Shown one piece after another: positions 1 to 8,797 of a stretch of 59,036 bases of DNA. A program made the position numbers and the translations under genes. This stretch comes from Clostridiales bacterium (GTDB lineage Bacteria > Bacillota > Clostridia > Lachnospirales > Lachnospiraceae): NCBI GenBank assembly GCA_012519695.1, contig JAAYPT010000032.1, positions 1 to 59,036 on the forward strand, in the 5' to 3' direction. Every line of letters begins with the position of its first letter. Positions within the stretch are counted from its first letter, which is position 1. The notes below the pieces were generated by a model that was given only the letters and a program-made list of their open reading frames with translations, searched no databases and was not told the DNA's origin.

Positions 1-24
1 AGAAGGATAGTGTGGAAGTGATGT

Positions 25-876
25 TTAAAACACACTTCCAACAGCTAAAAGGCTTTCTGCTAAGTCAGCCCGATAGTCCAAATCTTCTGGGCGTAAACTG
101 TTGATGACGCAGCCGAAACTATTGGGATTTCCGGTACAGTGAATGTATTTGCCGTTGCCAAGATAGATAGCGACATGACCGGGAAAATATAAAAGGTCAG
201 CAGGCTTTATGCAGGAAAATGAAATTTTATGTACCGGGAAATCTTCCTTTATCATAGCGTCTCGATAAATAATAATGCCGCACATGTAGTAGCACATAAA
301 AGTAAAGCCGGAGCAGTCCAGTCCGAGAATCGTTTTGCCACCCCAACGATACTGTGTGCCTAAAAAAGACATGGCATAATTTAAGATACAAGAGCGAAGT
401 TCCCATTCATCCTCAGATAGAACGTCCGGAGCCAGACATCCCGAAGTAGTGGGGACAGGAGTGGGAGGTGCAATTAAGGAAAGAGTAGGAACATAGCCGC
501 AGTATCCGCCGGCGGTTCGGATTTTTTGCCAACCGTCCTGTGGGTTGCCACAGAGGATGACCCGACTTCCCATAAAAAGAGTAGAAAGTACAGGAGCCTG
601 AACCATAGGTGCTTTTAAAAGGTCTGTAGTTTTTCTACAAAGAATAGCTGTGGTGGGAGTTTCCTTCCAGTGGTGAAATGTTTCTGTGGATATGCGGCGA
701 ATGTTTTGGCTGTTTATCCACCCTGAATATCCGTAGTCAGTTATAATTTTTAAGGTTCTGCCTCGTTCCTGCACTACGGTAACCAGCCAACCGGATAGCA
801 GTTCGTCAGAGACTGTTTCTTTGGTAGGATTTTCATAAAGCGTTGCTTTAGGAACAATAACAATTCCGGTATACAT
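25..876 (-). CDS. NlpC/P60 cell-wall endopeptidase with SH3 domains
   Basis: Predicted cysteine peptidase that cuts peptidoglycan stem peptides. Two SH3-like wall-binding segments fill roughly the first 140 residues, followed by a short proline-rich linker. The C-terminal NlpC/P60 domain carries the catalytic Cys in LDCSGF (about residue 190), the His in PGHVAIYLG and a later YIHCTG. There is no signal peptide or membrane segment, so it resembles the cytoplasmic YkfC-type gamma-D-glutamyl-diamino acid endopeptidases that recycle muropeptides. An M19 dipeptidase lies directly upstream on the same strand, 38 bp away, which fits a recycling operon. The first in-frame ATG is at 891, but an AAAGGATTTGT ribosome site precedes the ATG at 876, which I chose (283 residues). 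Family call is firm; substrate is inferred. Confidence 0.85.
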   Translation of the reverse strand: MYTGIVIVPKATLYENPTKETVSDELLSGWLVTVVQERGRTLKIITDYGYSGWINSQNIRRISTETFHHWKETPTTAILCRKTTDLLKAPMVQAPVLSTLFMGSRVILCGNPQDGWQKIRTAGGYCGYVPTLSLIAPPTPVPTTSGCLAPDVLSEDEWELRSCILNYAMSFLGTQYRWGGKTILGLDCSGFTFMCYYMCGIIIYRDAMIKEDFPVHKISFSCIKPADLLYFPGHVAIYLGNGKYIHCTGNPNSFGCVINSLRPEDLDYRADLAESLLAVGSVF

Positions 877-913
877 ACAAATCCTTTCCATATAAAATGT
901 TTTAAAATAATGA

Positions 914-1870
914 TTACAATAATGCTTGATACAAATTCAGTACATTGCGATAGAAGATATGTTCAATCTCCGTTTCAGAAAATCCGATTTTGCAAAGTTC
1001 AGCTTCTAAAAGCGGCAAAAAACTACAATCTTTCATTTCAATATTGTCATCAATACCGTCAAAATCAGAACCAAGCCCAACGCAGGCAAGACCTCCTACA
1101 TCTACCAGATGGCGGATGTGTCTGGCAACATCTTTGGCATAGCTAAAAAAGCAACCATCACTGTCAGGGGTAGAGGTAAGAAATGGACCATAAAAGTTAG
1201 CACCAATTACCCCACCCTTTTCTGCAATTTTTCGGATAAGTTCATCCGGCAGATTACGACACCGACCACAAAGGAAACGAGAATTTGAGTGACTTGCCAC
1301 AAAAGGTTTTTTGGCAAGGCGGCAAACATCGGTAATCCCCTGGTCTGATAAGTGGGAGACATCAGGAATAATTCCAAGCTGTTCCATAGCATCTAAAAAG
1401 GCAATGCCAAGGTGGGTAAGTCCGCCACGGTCAGAGTCATGAACGGGTTCAGCAGGAAATCCCAGCGTGTTTTTGTGATTCCAGGTAAAGGTCATCATAC
1501 GAGCACCTAAATCATAAAATTCTTTTAATATTCTTAAGTCGCCACCACAAACCTGCCCTTCTTCAATCGTCATAAGAGCAGACATTTTTCCCAGTTTTTC
1601 ATTTTCTAAAATTTCTGCATAATTAGTAACCGGAGCAATGAGGTCGTTGTTTTTTTCTAGTTCAGACTTAAAAATGCGAATTTGTTCCAGACAAGTTTCG
1701 TAAGGATGTTCTGTTTCATCTAAGTCGATAAACATGGCAAAGTTCTGAAGCAGATAGCCGGAAGACTTCATTTTCATAAGGTCCAGTTGAAAATCGTTTT
1801 GACGAAGCTGTGAACCTGGGTTTTTATAGATTCTTGAAATTGTATCGCAATGCATATCAATAATTTTCAT
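914..1870 (-). CDS. Membrane-dipeptidase-family (M19) peptidase
   Basis: 318-residue zinc dipeptidase of the renal dipeptidase family (peptidase M19), which hydrolyses dipeptides including those with a D-residue. The N-terminal HCD motif (IDMHCDT), the bridging Glu in TIEEGQ, the metal His in VSHLSD and VASHSN, and the GLGSDFDGI segment near the C-terminus are all present. No signal peptide is seen, so it is probably cytoplasmic. GGAAGG lies just upstream of the ATG at 1870. It is transcribed towards the NlpC/P60 gene, with only 38 bp between them, so the two are likely one peptide-recycling operon. Confidence 0.88.
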   Translation of the reverse strand: MKIIDMHCDTISRIYKNPGSQLRQNDFQLDLMKMKSSGYLLQNFAMFIDLDETEHPYETCLEQIRIFKSELEKNNDLIAPVTNYAEILENEKLGKMSALMTIEEGQVCGGDLRILKEFYDLGARMMTFTWNHKNTLGFPAEPVHDSDRGGLTHLGIAFLDAMEQLGIIPDVSHLSDQGITDVCRLAKKPFVASHSNSRFLCGRCRNLPDELIRKIAEKGGVIGANFYGPFLTSTPDSDGCFFSYAKDVARHIRHLVDVGGLACVGLGSDFDGIDDNIEMKDCSFLPLLEAELCKIGFSETEIEHIFYRNVLNLYQALL

Positions 1871-1990
1871 AAGTATTCCTTCCTTTGTAAAAGCATTTCT
1901 ATCATATTATGAGAGGTACGGAAAAAAGATACCTAAAAAGTGAAGAAAAAAGCGTTTCTGTTTCGTTATATGTTTTGAAAATCAAAATAT

Positions 1991-2028
1991 TTTAGGTTAA
2001 ATTAAGAAAAACTAACAATTTTCTTAAG
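1991..2028 (+). promoter_or_regulatory. Putative operator upstream of the exporter operon (copy A)
   Basis: The element reads TTTAGGTTAA, A, TTAAGAAAAA, then nine variable bases, then TTCTTAAG. TTAAGAAAA (2002-2010) and TTTTCTTAA (2019-2027) form a perfect 9-bp inverted repeat. A -10-like TATACT follows at 2034-2039 without a good -35, as expected for an activator-dependent promoter. The same element, with identical internal spacing, occurs at 49605-49642 in the opposite orientation, ahead of the YdbS/YdbT genes. The regulator is not identified; an OmpR-type response regulator is a reasonable guess. Confidence 0.6.
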
Positions 2029-2088
2029 GAAAATATACTACCATAATAACCATAAAATGGAAAAAGTAAAGGGAAAGAAGGGAAAACG

Positions 2089-2790
2089 TTGGAAGCACTG
2101 ATAAAAGTAAAGAATATGTGCAAGGTATATAATCCCGGTGAAAACGAAGTCTGGGCATTGGATCATGTAAATTTAGAAATTCAAAAGGGCGAATTTGTGG
2201 CAATTATTGGTCACTCCGGTTCAGGAAAGTCCACATTAATGAATATGTTGGGATGTTTGGATATACCTACTTCCGGAGAATATTATCTAAACGGCAAGGA
2301 CGTGTCTGAACTGGGAGATAATCAACTTTCAGAGATTCGTAATGAGGAAATCGGGTTTATTTTTCAGGGATTTAATTTGATTTCTAATCTAACAGCCATA
2401 GAGAATGTAGAGTTACCACTTATTTATCGTGGAATCGGAAGAAGTGAGAGACATAAGCTGGCAATGGAAGCATTAAATATGGTAGGTTTGGAAAAAAGAA
2501 TTCATCATAAACCGGCAGAAATGTCAGGAGGTCAGCAGCAAAGAGTTGCCATTGCAAGGGCAATTGCAGCAAAGCCACCGGTTATATTGGCAGATGAGCC
2601 TACCGGAAATCTGGATTCAGCATCTACCAAGGAAATCATGGGGATTTTGCGAAGTCTGCATGATACCGGAAGAAGTGTCATATTGATTACCCATGATAAT
2701 GACATTGCGGATCAGGCAAAGCGGGTTGTAAGGATTTTAGATGGAAAAATCGTAGAAGATTATTATAATGACGAGCAAGTGAAGGAGTAA
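2089..2790 (+). CDS. ABC transporter ATPase, MacB/LolD/YknY type
   Basis: 233-residue ATP-binding subunit of an efflux or lipoprotein-type ABC transporter. It has Walker A GHSGSGKST (about residue 40), the Q-loop FIFQGFN, the signature MSGGQQQRVAIARA, Walker B VILADEPTGNLD and the switch His in LITHDND. The start is TTG at 2089 behind GGGAAAGAAGGG; no ATG fits. It is the first gene of a three-gene operon with the adaptor (4 bp downstream) and the permease. The set matches the YknXYZ/MacAB arrangement used for export of antimicrobial peptides, toxins or siderophores; the cargo cannot be read from the sequence. Confidence 0.92.
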   Translation: MEALIKVKNMCKVYNPGENEVWALDHVNLEIQKGEFVAIIGHSGSGKSTLMNMLGCLDIPTSGEYYLNGKDVSELGDNQLSEIRNEEIGFIFQGFNLISNLTAIENVELPLIYRGIGRSERHKLAMEALNMVGLEKRIHHKPAEMSGGQQQRVAIARAIAAKPPVILADEPTGNLDSASTKEIMGILRSLHDTGRSVILITHDNDIADQAKRVVRILDGKIVEDYYNDEQVKE

Positions 2791-2793
2791 GAG

Positions 2794-4455
2794 ATGAAGA
2801 AAAAAGGCATGAGTAAGAGTACCAAAAAAGTATTAAAAATTGTAATTCCTATCTTGATAGTGGTTGTAGTTATAGGAGCTATCATTGCAAATAGTGCAGC
2901 AAATGCAGGAGAAGCGATGGCAGAAGCCATGGCAGTAGAGACAACAAGGGTAGAAAAAGGTGATGTAACAGAAACAGTGGAAACCAGCGGAACGGTAGTA
3001 AGCGGACAGCAAAAGACATTTTTCTCACCGGTAAATGCAACGGTAAAAACAGCTTCTTTCCAAGTGGGAGATATGGTAAATGCAGGTGATAAGCTGGTAG
3101 AGTTTAATCTGGATGACTTAGAACAGCAGAACCAAAAAGCAGAACTCACCGTAAAGGCAAATAGCCTGGGTTACCAGGATAGTGTAAATAAGTCAGCACA
3201 GGCAGCACAGACCCAGGCAGATGCTAAAAGCAAAGCAGCAACTTTGCAGCAGCAGGTAGAGGCTAAGAAACAGGAAGTTGCAAACCTTACAGCAGCAATT
3301 GCCGGAGATGCACAGGCGCAGGCAGCAGCACTACAGCAGGCAAATGACAGTGTAAACAACCAGATTGCAGCATTACAGCAACAGCAGGAAAATACAACAG
3401 CCTTGGTAGCACAGGCACAGGCAGCATATAGTGCCGCTCAGGTAGCACAGCAAAATGCACAGGTTAATTTTGAGGCAGCAGCATCGGGAAATGCAGCAGA
3501 TGTCGCATCTGCATCCGAGACTTTGAAAGCAGCAAACGCAGCCTTAAGCACAGCAAAAAATGATTATGATACCAATAAAGCACAGTTAGATAATATTACA
3601 ACACAGATTACAGCGTTACAATCAGAAAGTTCCATTGGAACAGGTGCAAACGAAAATACACAGTTGCAACAGAAACTGACTACAGCCCAGTCAGAACTGG
3701 CAGACCTGCAGTCTCAGTTAGAAAGTCAGAAAGCCATTGCAGAAGCAGATAGCGCAACACTTAGTAAAGAAGCAAAGGCACAGATGCAGACCAACAACAA
3801 TTTAGCAGAATTAGAACAGAAATCCTTGGCAGAGTTGATTCAGGAAGGAAGAAATGGAATCAGCGCAGAATTTAATGGGGTTATTTCTGACAATCAGGTA
3901 GTAGAAGGAGCAACCGTTTCTCAGGGAATGCAGTTGTTTACCTTACAGAGTATTGATGATGTAAATGTAAATGTTTCCTTATCTAAAAATGTATATGAAA
4001 AAGTAAAAGAAGGACAGAAAGCAACCATTACTTTTGCAGGGCAGACCTATGAGGGAACTGTTACCAAGATTAGTCGTATTGCTACTACTGGTGCTACAGG
4101 TGGAAATAATCAGGCAGCTACTTCTACTGCTATTACAGCAACAGTTCATATTGATAATCCGGACAGTAATATTTTCTTAGGAGTAGAAGCAAAGGTATCT
4201 ATTCATGCAGCAGAAGCAAAGGATGTAGTGATTTTGCCAACAGAAGCTGTAAATATCGGAAAAGATGGAAGCTTCTGCTGGGTATGTGAGGACGGAGTAT
4301 TAGCAAAACGTAGTATTGAAACCGGTGTTACCTCAGACGATTGTGCGGAAATCACTAAAGGATTAAAAGAAGGTGAAGAAGTAATTACTGATCCGGGAGA
4401 TAATGAAGAAGGAGATCCAATCACAACCATCACAGCAGGAACAGAAGCAGAATAG
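2794..4455 (+). CDS. Membrane fusion/adaptor protein, MacA/YknX type
   Basis: 553-residue efflux adaptor. One N-terminal transmembrane segment (about residues 13-33) anchors it. A biotinyl-lipoyl half (FFSPVNATVKTASFQVGD) leads into a very long Ala/Gln-rich coiled coil (about residues 105-350), then the second lipoyl half (EFNGVISDNQVVEGA) and beta-barrel/membrane-proximal domains. The coiled coil makes it longer than the usual ~380-residue YknX, so the stalk would be extended, perhaps to span a thick wall. It ends in an acidic tail. It lies between the ATPase and the permease of the same operon. Confidence 0.88.
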   Translation: MKKKGMSKSTKKVLKIVIPILIVVVVIGAIIANSAANAGEAMAEAMAVETTRVEKGDVTETVETSGTVVSGQQKTFFSPVNATVKTASFQVGDMVNAGDKLVEFNLDDLEQQNQKAELTVKANSLGYQDSVNKSAQAAQTQADAKSKAATLQQQVEAKKQEVANLTAAIAGDAQAQAAALQQANDSVNNQIAALQQQQENTTALVAQAQAAYSAAQVAQQNAQVNFEAAASGNAADVASASETLKAANAALSTAKNDYDTNKAQLDNITTQITALQSESSIGTGANENTQLQQKLTTAQSELADLQSQLESQKAIAEADSATLSKEAKAQMQTNNNLAELEQKSLAELIQEGRNGISAEFNGVISDNQVVEGATVSQGMQLFTLQSIDDVNVNVSLSKNVYEKVKEGQKATITFAGQTYEGTVTKISRIATTGATGGNNQAATSTAITATVHIDNPDSNIFLGVEAKVSIHAAEAKDVVILPTEAVNIGKDGSFCWVCEDGVLAKRSIETGVTSDDCAEITKGLKEGEEVITDPGDNEEGDPITTITAGTEAE

Positions 4456-4483
4456 TAGTGTAGAATTAGAAAGAGGTACTTAA

Positions 4484-5719
4484 ATGGGAAAGATGTTAGA
4501 ATATATAAAGATGGCATTAAAGAACATTACTGCCAATAAAGGGCGTTCTTTTCTGACCATGTTAGGTATTATCATAGGAATTGCTTCTGTTATTATGGTA
4601 ATGGCAGTAGGAAACGGAACTGCAAATGCCATGAATTCCGAGGTACAGGATATAGGAACCGGACAGATTTATGTGTATTGTAGTGAAGATGCGCAAAATG
4701 CAGAAGAGTGGATTACTCCGGAAGATATTGAAGCAATCAAAGAAAAGGTAGATGGAATCGATGGGGCAAGCCCGGATGATGCAGCCAGTGGAACAACGGT
4801 AACCGGAAAGGGAGAGTTTTCTATCACACTTACCGGTGGAACGGAAGATTCATGGAAATCCTTGAATTATAATATGAAGCGAGGAAGTTACTATACCGAA
4901 GCGGATGTACAAGAGGGAAACCGAGTTTGCGTACTTACCGATGAGGATGCCAAGCGTTTGTTTGGTTCTGATGATGTAGTAGGAATGGATTTGGATGTAA
5001 ATGTAAGCGGAATTACACAAAGTTATCGGATTGTTGGAGTTACCCAGCAAAAGGCAAACGGAAGCTTTGTAAGCTACACCTATGAAGGAATGCCGGTTAC
5101 ATTGAATGTGCCATATACATCCTTTGAATCATTTGGGTGGGAGATGGATGAATTTTATTCGTTTAATGCATTTACAGCAGATGGTGCAGATGCAAAAAAG
5201 GCAACCAAAGATTTGATTCATTTATTGGAATCCAGACATCAGAGTGCGGGAGAAGACTATTATCAGATACAGAGTTTTCAGGATATGCTTTCCGAAATGA
5301 ACAGTATGCTTGGAATTGTAACAACCTTTATCTCCTGTGTGGCAGCAATTTCCCTATTTGTAGGAGGAATTGGTGTTATGAACATCATGCTGGTATCTGT
5401 AACAGAACGTACCAGAGAAATTGGAATTCGTAAGTCCCTAGGAGCAAAGACTTCTTCAATTTTAATGCAGTTCTTAGCAGAGGCGGCAATTCTAACCATT
5501 GTGGGAGGAATTATCGGAATACTGTTAGGTATTCTCGGAGCAACAGGAATTTGTAGTATTATGAGCAGTGCAATGGAAAGTACAATTCATCCGGGAATCA
5601 CAGTAAGTACCATATTAGGTGCAACTCTGTTTTCCTGTGCGGTGGGAGTATTCTTCGGAATTTACCCGGCAAGAAAAGCAGCAAAATTAAGTCCAATCGA
5701 AGCATTGCGAAGAAATTAA
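4484..5719 (+). CDS. ABC transporter permease, MacB/YknZ type
   Basis: 411-residue permease with the FtsX/MacB layout: one N-terminal membrane helix (residues about 20-42), a ~220-residue extracellular domain of the MacB periplasmic-core type, then three C-terminal helices. The cytoplasmic coupling motif TERTREIGIRKSLGA follows the second helix, and the protein ends in PARKAAKLSPIEALR, as in this family. The ATG at 4484 follows AGAGG with good spacing. It completes the exporter with the ATPase at 2089 and the adaptor at 2794. Confidence 0.92.
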   Translation: MGKMLEYIKMALKNITANKGRSFLTMLGIIIGIASVIMVMAVGNGTANAMNSEVQDIGTGQIYVYCSEDAQNAEEWITPEDIEAIKEKVDGIDGASPDDAASGTTVTGKGEFSITLTGGTEDSWKSLNYNMKRGSYYTEADVQEGNRVCVLTDEDAKRLFGSDDVVGMDLDVNVSGITQSYRIVGVTQQKANGSFVSYTYEGMPVTLNVPYTSFESFGWEMDEFYSFNAFTADGADAKKATKDLIHLLESRHQSAGEDYYQIQSFQDMLSEMNSMLGIVTTFISCVAAISLFVGGIGVMNIMLVSVTERTREIGIRKSLGAKTSSILMQFLAEAAILTIVGGIIGILLGILGATGICSIMSSAMESTIHPGITVSTILGATLFSCAVGVFFGIYPARKAAKLSPIEALRRN

Positions 5720-5726
5720 TAAAAAA

Positions 5727-5755
5727 TTGAAAGTTTCCCGGAAATACATTATACT
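5727..5755 (+). promoter_or_regulatory. Promoter of the sortase gene
   Basis: TTGAAA (5727-5732) and TATACT (5750-5755) are separated by exactly 17 bp, a near-consensus vegetative promoter just after the permease stop codon. Both boxes sit inside an imperfect inverted repeat: an AAAG..CCCGG arm at 5730-5741 and a CCGGG..CTTT arm near 5776-5787 followed by Ts. The region could therefore terminate upstream transcription while starting the srtB transcript. Confidence 0.6.
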
Positions 5756-5795
5756 AGTAACTAACTAGAGGTAAGACCGGGAGGCTTTTTTATTT

Positions 5796-6569
5796 ATGAA
5801 GAAAATACGACAAGGAAAAAGAGACTTAAAAAGTACCATAATTTTTTTGCTGGCACTGGTTATATTTATTTATGCAATTGTTCGATTGGGAATGATATTT
5901 TGGGAATACGCCAAAGGACAGAATACTTACGATAAGTTAAATAAATTTACCAGTAGTACGGATGTGGGAAAAGGCGGCGAATTGCCGGAAAACTTTTCTG
6001 TGGATTTTGAAGCGTTGAAGAAAATAAATCCGGATATTGTAGGGTGGATTCGTTTTGAAAATATGGACATCAGTTATCCCATTGTACAAGGAACAGATAA
6101 TGATTATTATTTGACACATTCTTTTGAAAAAGAGGAGATAAAGTGTGGAAGTATTTTCATGGAGGCAGAAAATGCATCCGATTTTAGTGATGATAATACC
6201 TTTATCTATGGCCACAATATGAAAGATAAGTCCATGTTTGCAAAACTCAACCAGTTTAAGGATAAACAGATATATAAGGAAAATCCGGAGTTTTTGATTT
6301 ATACAGAGAATGCAATTTATCGTTATAGTATTTTTTCCTGTTATGTAGCAGATATTTCATGGGATTCCTTTAATTATCAGTTTGCCACAGAAGATGCATA
6401 TGGAGAGTGGCTACAAACAGTGAAAAACAGAAGTATTTATGACACAGGTGTAACCCCACAAAAGGACCAAAAAACGGTAACGCTAATGACTTGTACTCCT
6501 TCCGGAGAAAATTATCGTTTCTTGGTGCATGGAGCATTAGCTGAAGTAATTCAGCCAAAGGAAAAGTAA
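5796..6569 (+). CDS. Class B sortase
   Basis: 257-residue membrane-anchored transpeptidase that links surface proteins to the cell wall. It has an N-terminal signal-anchor helix (about residues 14-34), then a sortase domain with the catalytic His in IYGHNM, the Cys in LMTCTPSG and the Arg in YRFLVHG. The long insert between beta strands and the PIVQGTDNDYYL segment fit class B (SrtB). GGGAGG lies 12 bp upstream of the ATG. No substrate with a sorting motif is adjacent, so it acts on proteins encoded elsewhere or serves housekeeping. It has its own promoter. Confidence 0.9.
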   Translation: MKKIRQGKRDLKSTIIFLLALVIFIYAIVRLGMIFWEYAKGQNTYDKLNKFTSSTDVGKGGELPENFSVDFEALKKINPDIVGWIRFENMDISYPIVQGTDNDYYLTHSFEKEEIKCGSIFMEAENASDFSDDNTFIYGHNMKDKSMFAKLNQFKDKQIYKENPEFLIYTENAIYRYSIFSCYVADISWDSFNYQFATEDAYGEWLQTVKNRSIYDTGVTPQKDQKTVTLMTCTPSGENYRFLVHGALAEVIQPKEK

Positions 6570-6595
6570 AGCGGGAAAGAGAAAGGGAGAGAAAA

Positions 6596-7336
6596 ATGGA
6601 GCATATAGAAGAAGCAGAAAAGGTGCAGCAGTTTCTGGATATGGTAGAAAAAAGTAATAATATTGTATTTTTTGGCGGAGCGGGTGTTTCTACCGAAAGT
6701 GGAATTCCGGATTTTCGTAGCGTAGACGGATTGTATCATCAACAGTATGATTATCCACCGGAAATGATATTAAGCCATACGTTCTACCGTCAAAAACCGG
6801 AGGAATTTTATCGCTTTTATCGTAATAAGATGCTTTGTCTGGATGCAGAACCCAATATGGCACATAAGAAATTAGCAGAGTTGGAAGCAAAAGGAAAAGT
6901 AAAGGCAGTTGTTACCCAAAATATTGACGGATTACACCAGAAGGCAGGAAGCAAGAAGGTGTTAGAACTTCACGGAAGTATTCATCGCAATTACTGTGAA
7001 TCCTGCCATGCGTTTTATGATGCAGAATATATTCTGCACAGCGAGGGAGTACCCAAATGCGAAAAGTGTGGAGGAGACATTAAGCCGGATGTGGTATTGT
7101 ATGAAGAAGGATTAGATAATAAGACCATTCAAGAGGCAATTTACTATATCAGTCAGGCGGATATGTTGATTATTGGAGGAACTTCTCTTGCAGTATATCC
7201 GGCAGCGGGTTTAGTAGACTATTATCAGGGACATAAGTTAGTAGTTATCAATAAGTCAGCAACCACGAAAGACAGTAGTGCGGATTTAGTACTTCCAGTG
7301 GCAATCGGTGAGTTATTTGGAAAAATTACCTGCTAA
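6596..7336 (+). CDS. cobB: NAD-dependent protein deacylase (Sir2 family)
   Basis: 246-residue sirtuin that removes acyl groups from lysines using NAD+. Visible motifs are GGAGVSTESGIPDFRS (NAD binding), TQNIDGLHQKAG, the catalytic His in LELHGS, four zinc Cys (CESC about residue 128 and CEKCGG about residue 150), and GGTSLAVYPA near the C-terminus. Length and motifs match bacterial sirtuins close to the Thermotoga enzyme. GGGAGAG precedes the ATG. It follows srtB by 26 bp and may be co-transcribed with it, though the functions look unrelated. Confidence 0.92.
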   Translation: MEHIEEAEKVQQFLDMVEKSNNIVFFGGAGVSTESGIPDFRSVDGLYHQQYDYPPEMILSHTFYRQKPEEFYRFYRNKMLCLDAEPNMAHKKLAELEAKGKVKAVVTQNIDGLHQKAGSKKVLELHGSIHRNYCESCHAFYDAEYILHSEGVPKCEKCGGDIKPDVVLYEEGLDNKTIQEAIYYISQADMLIIGGTSLAVYPAAGLVDYYQGHKLVVINKSATTKDSSADLVLPVAIGELFGKITC

Positions 7337-7416
7337 TAAAAGCAACAATACAAATATAGAATACAGATGTCTATAAAATATAGAGTAGAAATATAGAAGG
7401 AAAGGAAGAAAACAGT

Positions 7417-7605
7417 ATGCCAATACAATATGAAGTGGGGGATATTGTAAAATTAAAGAAGCAGCATCCCTGTGGCAGTCATGAGTGGGAAGTGCTTCGT
7501 GTGGGAGCAGATTTTCGCTTAAAGTGTATGGGATGTGGGCACCAGATAATGATAGCAAGGAAGCTGGTAGAAAAAAATACAAAAGAAATTCGCAAAAGTT
7601 CTTGA
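7417..7605 (+). CDS. DUF951 family small protein
   Basis: 62-residue conserved Firmicutes protein. It has the family opening YEVGDIVKLKKQHPCGSHEWEVLR and a CxxC (CMGC) that could bind a metal with the earlier Cys; the fold is SH3/barrel-like and suggests nucleic-acid binding, but its function is not established. GGAAAGGAAG lies upstream of the ATG. Its usual place just before rpsF is kept here. The rpsF promoter overlaps its last codons. Confidence 0.85.
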   Translation: MPIQYEVGDIVKLKKQHPCGSHEWEVLRVGADFRLKCMGCGHQIMIARKLVEKNTKEIRKSS

Positions 7606-7630
7606 AAAAAACGGATAGATATGGTAATAT
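7602..7630 (+). promoter_or_regulatory. Promoter of the rpsF-ssb-rpsR operon
   Basis: TTGAAA (7602-7607), a 17-bp spacer and TAATAT (7625-7630) form a strong vegetative promoter that overlaps the end of the DUF951 gene. The predicted transcript has a leader of about 80 nt before rpsF. Confidence 0.7.
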
Positions 7631-7662
7631 ATTAGCTCGTGATATATTAGTTAATAATTTAT

Positions 7663-7685
7663 CCTTGCTCCCTGCACAGGCAAGG
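7663..7685 (+). promoter_or_regulatory. Leader hairpin, possible S6:S18 autoregulatory site
   Basis: CCTTGC (7663-7668) pairs with GCAAGG (7680-7685) around a C-rich loop, 30 nt ahead of rpsF. In many bacteria the S6:S18 complex binds a leader hairpin to repress this operon. The position fits, but I cannot confirm the conserved CCG bulge, so this is only a candidate. Confidence 0.35.
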
Positions 7686-7716
7686 GGCCAAAAGACCAAA
7701 AGGAGGTAAGACAAGC

Positions 7717-8007
7717 ATGAACAAGTATGAATTAGCACTCGTTGTTAATGCAAAAGTCGAGGATGATGTAAGAACCGAAACCGTAGAAAAGGCAAAAGAG
7801 ATTATTACTCGTTTCGGTGGAACAGTAACCAACGTAGATGACTGGGGAAAGAAGAGATTAGCTTACGAGATCCAGAAAATGAGAGAAGGTTACTATTACT
7901 TTATTCAGTTCGATGCAGAAGCAGATTGTCCAGCAGAAGTAGAATCTCGTGTTCGTATTATGGACAATGTACTTCGTTTCTTATGCGTTAGACAGGACGA
8001 GGCGTAA
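7717..8007 (+). CDS. rpsF: 30S ribosomal protein S6
   Basis: 96-residue S6, the ribosomal protein that pairs with S18 on the small-subunit platform. It starts with the family hallmark MNKYELALVVNA, contains DDWGKKRLAYEIQKMREGYY, and ends with the VLRFLCVR helix. AAAGGAGGT precedes the ATG. It is first in the conserved rpsF-ssb-rpsR operon. Confidence 0.97.
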   Translation: MNKYELALVVNAKVEDDVRTETVEKAKEIITRFGGTVTNVDDWGKKRLAYEIQKMREGYYYFIQFDAEADCPAEVESRVRIMDNVLRFLCVRQDEA

Positions 8008-8024
8008 TAGAAAGAGGAGATAAC

Positions 8025-8468
8025 ATGAATAAGGTTATACTGATGGGTAGATTAACCAGAGACCCGGAAGTTCGCTATTCACAAGGCGAACAGGCTACAG
8101 CGATAGCAAGATATACTCTGGCAGTAGATAGAAGATTCAGACGTGACGGAGATCAGCAGACCGCAGATTTTATTAACTGCGTTGCCTTCGGAAGAAGCGG
8201 TGAGTTTGCTGAGAAGTATTTCCACAAGGGAATTAAGGTTGTAGTAACCGGAAGAATCCAGACTGGAAGCTATACAAATCAGGAAGGACAGAAGGTTTAC
8301 ACAACAGACGTTGTCGTAGAGGAACAGGAATTTGCAGAGAGCAAAGCAGCAAGTGAAGGTCAGGGCGGTGGATACCAGCCAGCAGGAAGACCGGAACCAA
8401 GTGCAGCTGTAGGTGATGGTTTCATGAATATTCCAGATGGAATTGACGAAGAATTACCCTTTAATTAG
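8025..8468 (+). CDS. ssb: Single-stranded DNA-binding protein
   Basis: 147-residue SSB. The N-terminal OB fold begins [19 protein letters not shown] and contains [20 protein letters not shown] and [17 protein letters not shown] short Gly/Pro-rich linker leads to an acidic tip ending DEELPFN, the segment that recruits replication and repair partners. It lies between rpsF and rpsR. Confidence 0.97.
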   Translation: MNKVILMGRLTRDPEVRYSQGEQATAIARYTLAVDRRFRRDGDQQTADFINCVAFGRSGEFAEKYFHKGIKVVVTGRIQTGSYTNQEGQKVYTTDVVVEEQEFAESKAASEGQGGGYQPAGRPEPSAAVGDGFMNIPDGIDEELPFN

Positions 8469-8485
8469 AACAGGAGGTAAAGGCA

Positions 8486-8749
8486 ATGGCTTACAATAAA
8501 ACCGAGAAAAGCGATTCTCCAATGAAGAGAAGAGGCGGAATGCGTAGAAGAAAAAAAGTTTGCGTATTCTGTGGAAAAGATAATGTAATCGATTACAAAG
8601 ATACAAATAAATTAAAAAGATACATCTCTGAAAGAGGAAAAATTCTTCCTAGAAGAATCACAGGAAACTGTGCAAAACATCAGAGAGCTCTCACTGTAGC
8701 AATTAAGAGAGCAAGACATATCGCTTTAATGCCATATGTAACAGACTAA
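8486..8749 (+). CDS. rpsR: 30S ribosomal protein S18
   Basis: 87-residue S18 with a basic N-terminus ([14 protein letters not shown]), the CVFC pair that can bind zinc in C+ forms, [26 protein letters not shown] and the terminal [17 protein letters not shown] precedes the ATG. It is the last gene of the operon and is followed by a strong terminator. Confidence 0.97.
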   Translation: MAYNKTEKSDSPMKRRGGMRRRKKVCVFCGKDNVIDYKDTNKLKRYISERGKILPRRITGNCAKHQRALTVAIKRARHIALMPYVTD

Positions 8750-8763
8750 TAAATAGTTAACGT

Positions 8764-8797
8764 AAACACCCGTTATCTTCGGATAATGGGTGTTTTT
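8764..8797. terminator. Terminator after rpsR, shared with the convergent gene
   Basis: ACACCCGTTATC, loop TTCG, GATAATGGGTGT, then TTTTTGTG on the plus strand. The stem also encodes the last codons and stop of the minus-strand phosphopantetheinyl transferase gene, so the two convergent genes meet in this hairpin. Confidence 0.85.

Noticed and set aside
1-24. Hairpin at the left edge as a terminator of the NlpC gene
   Set aside because: TGGAAGTG/CACTTCCA pairs, but no T-run is visible on the minus strand within the window.
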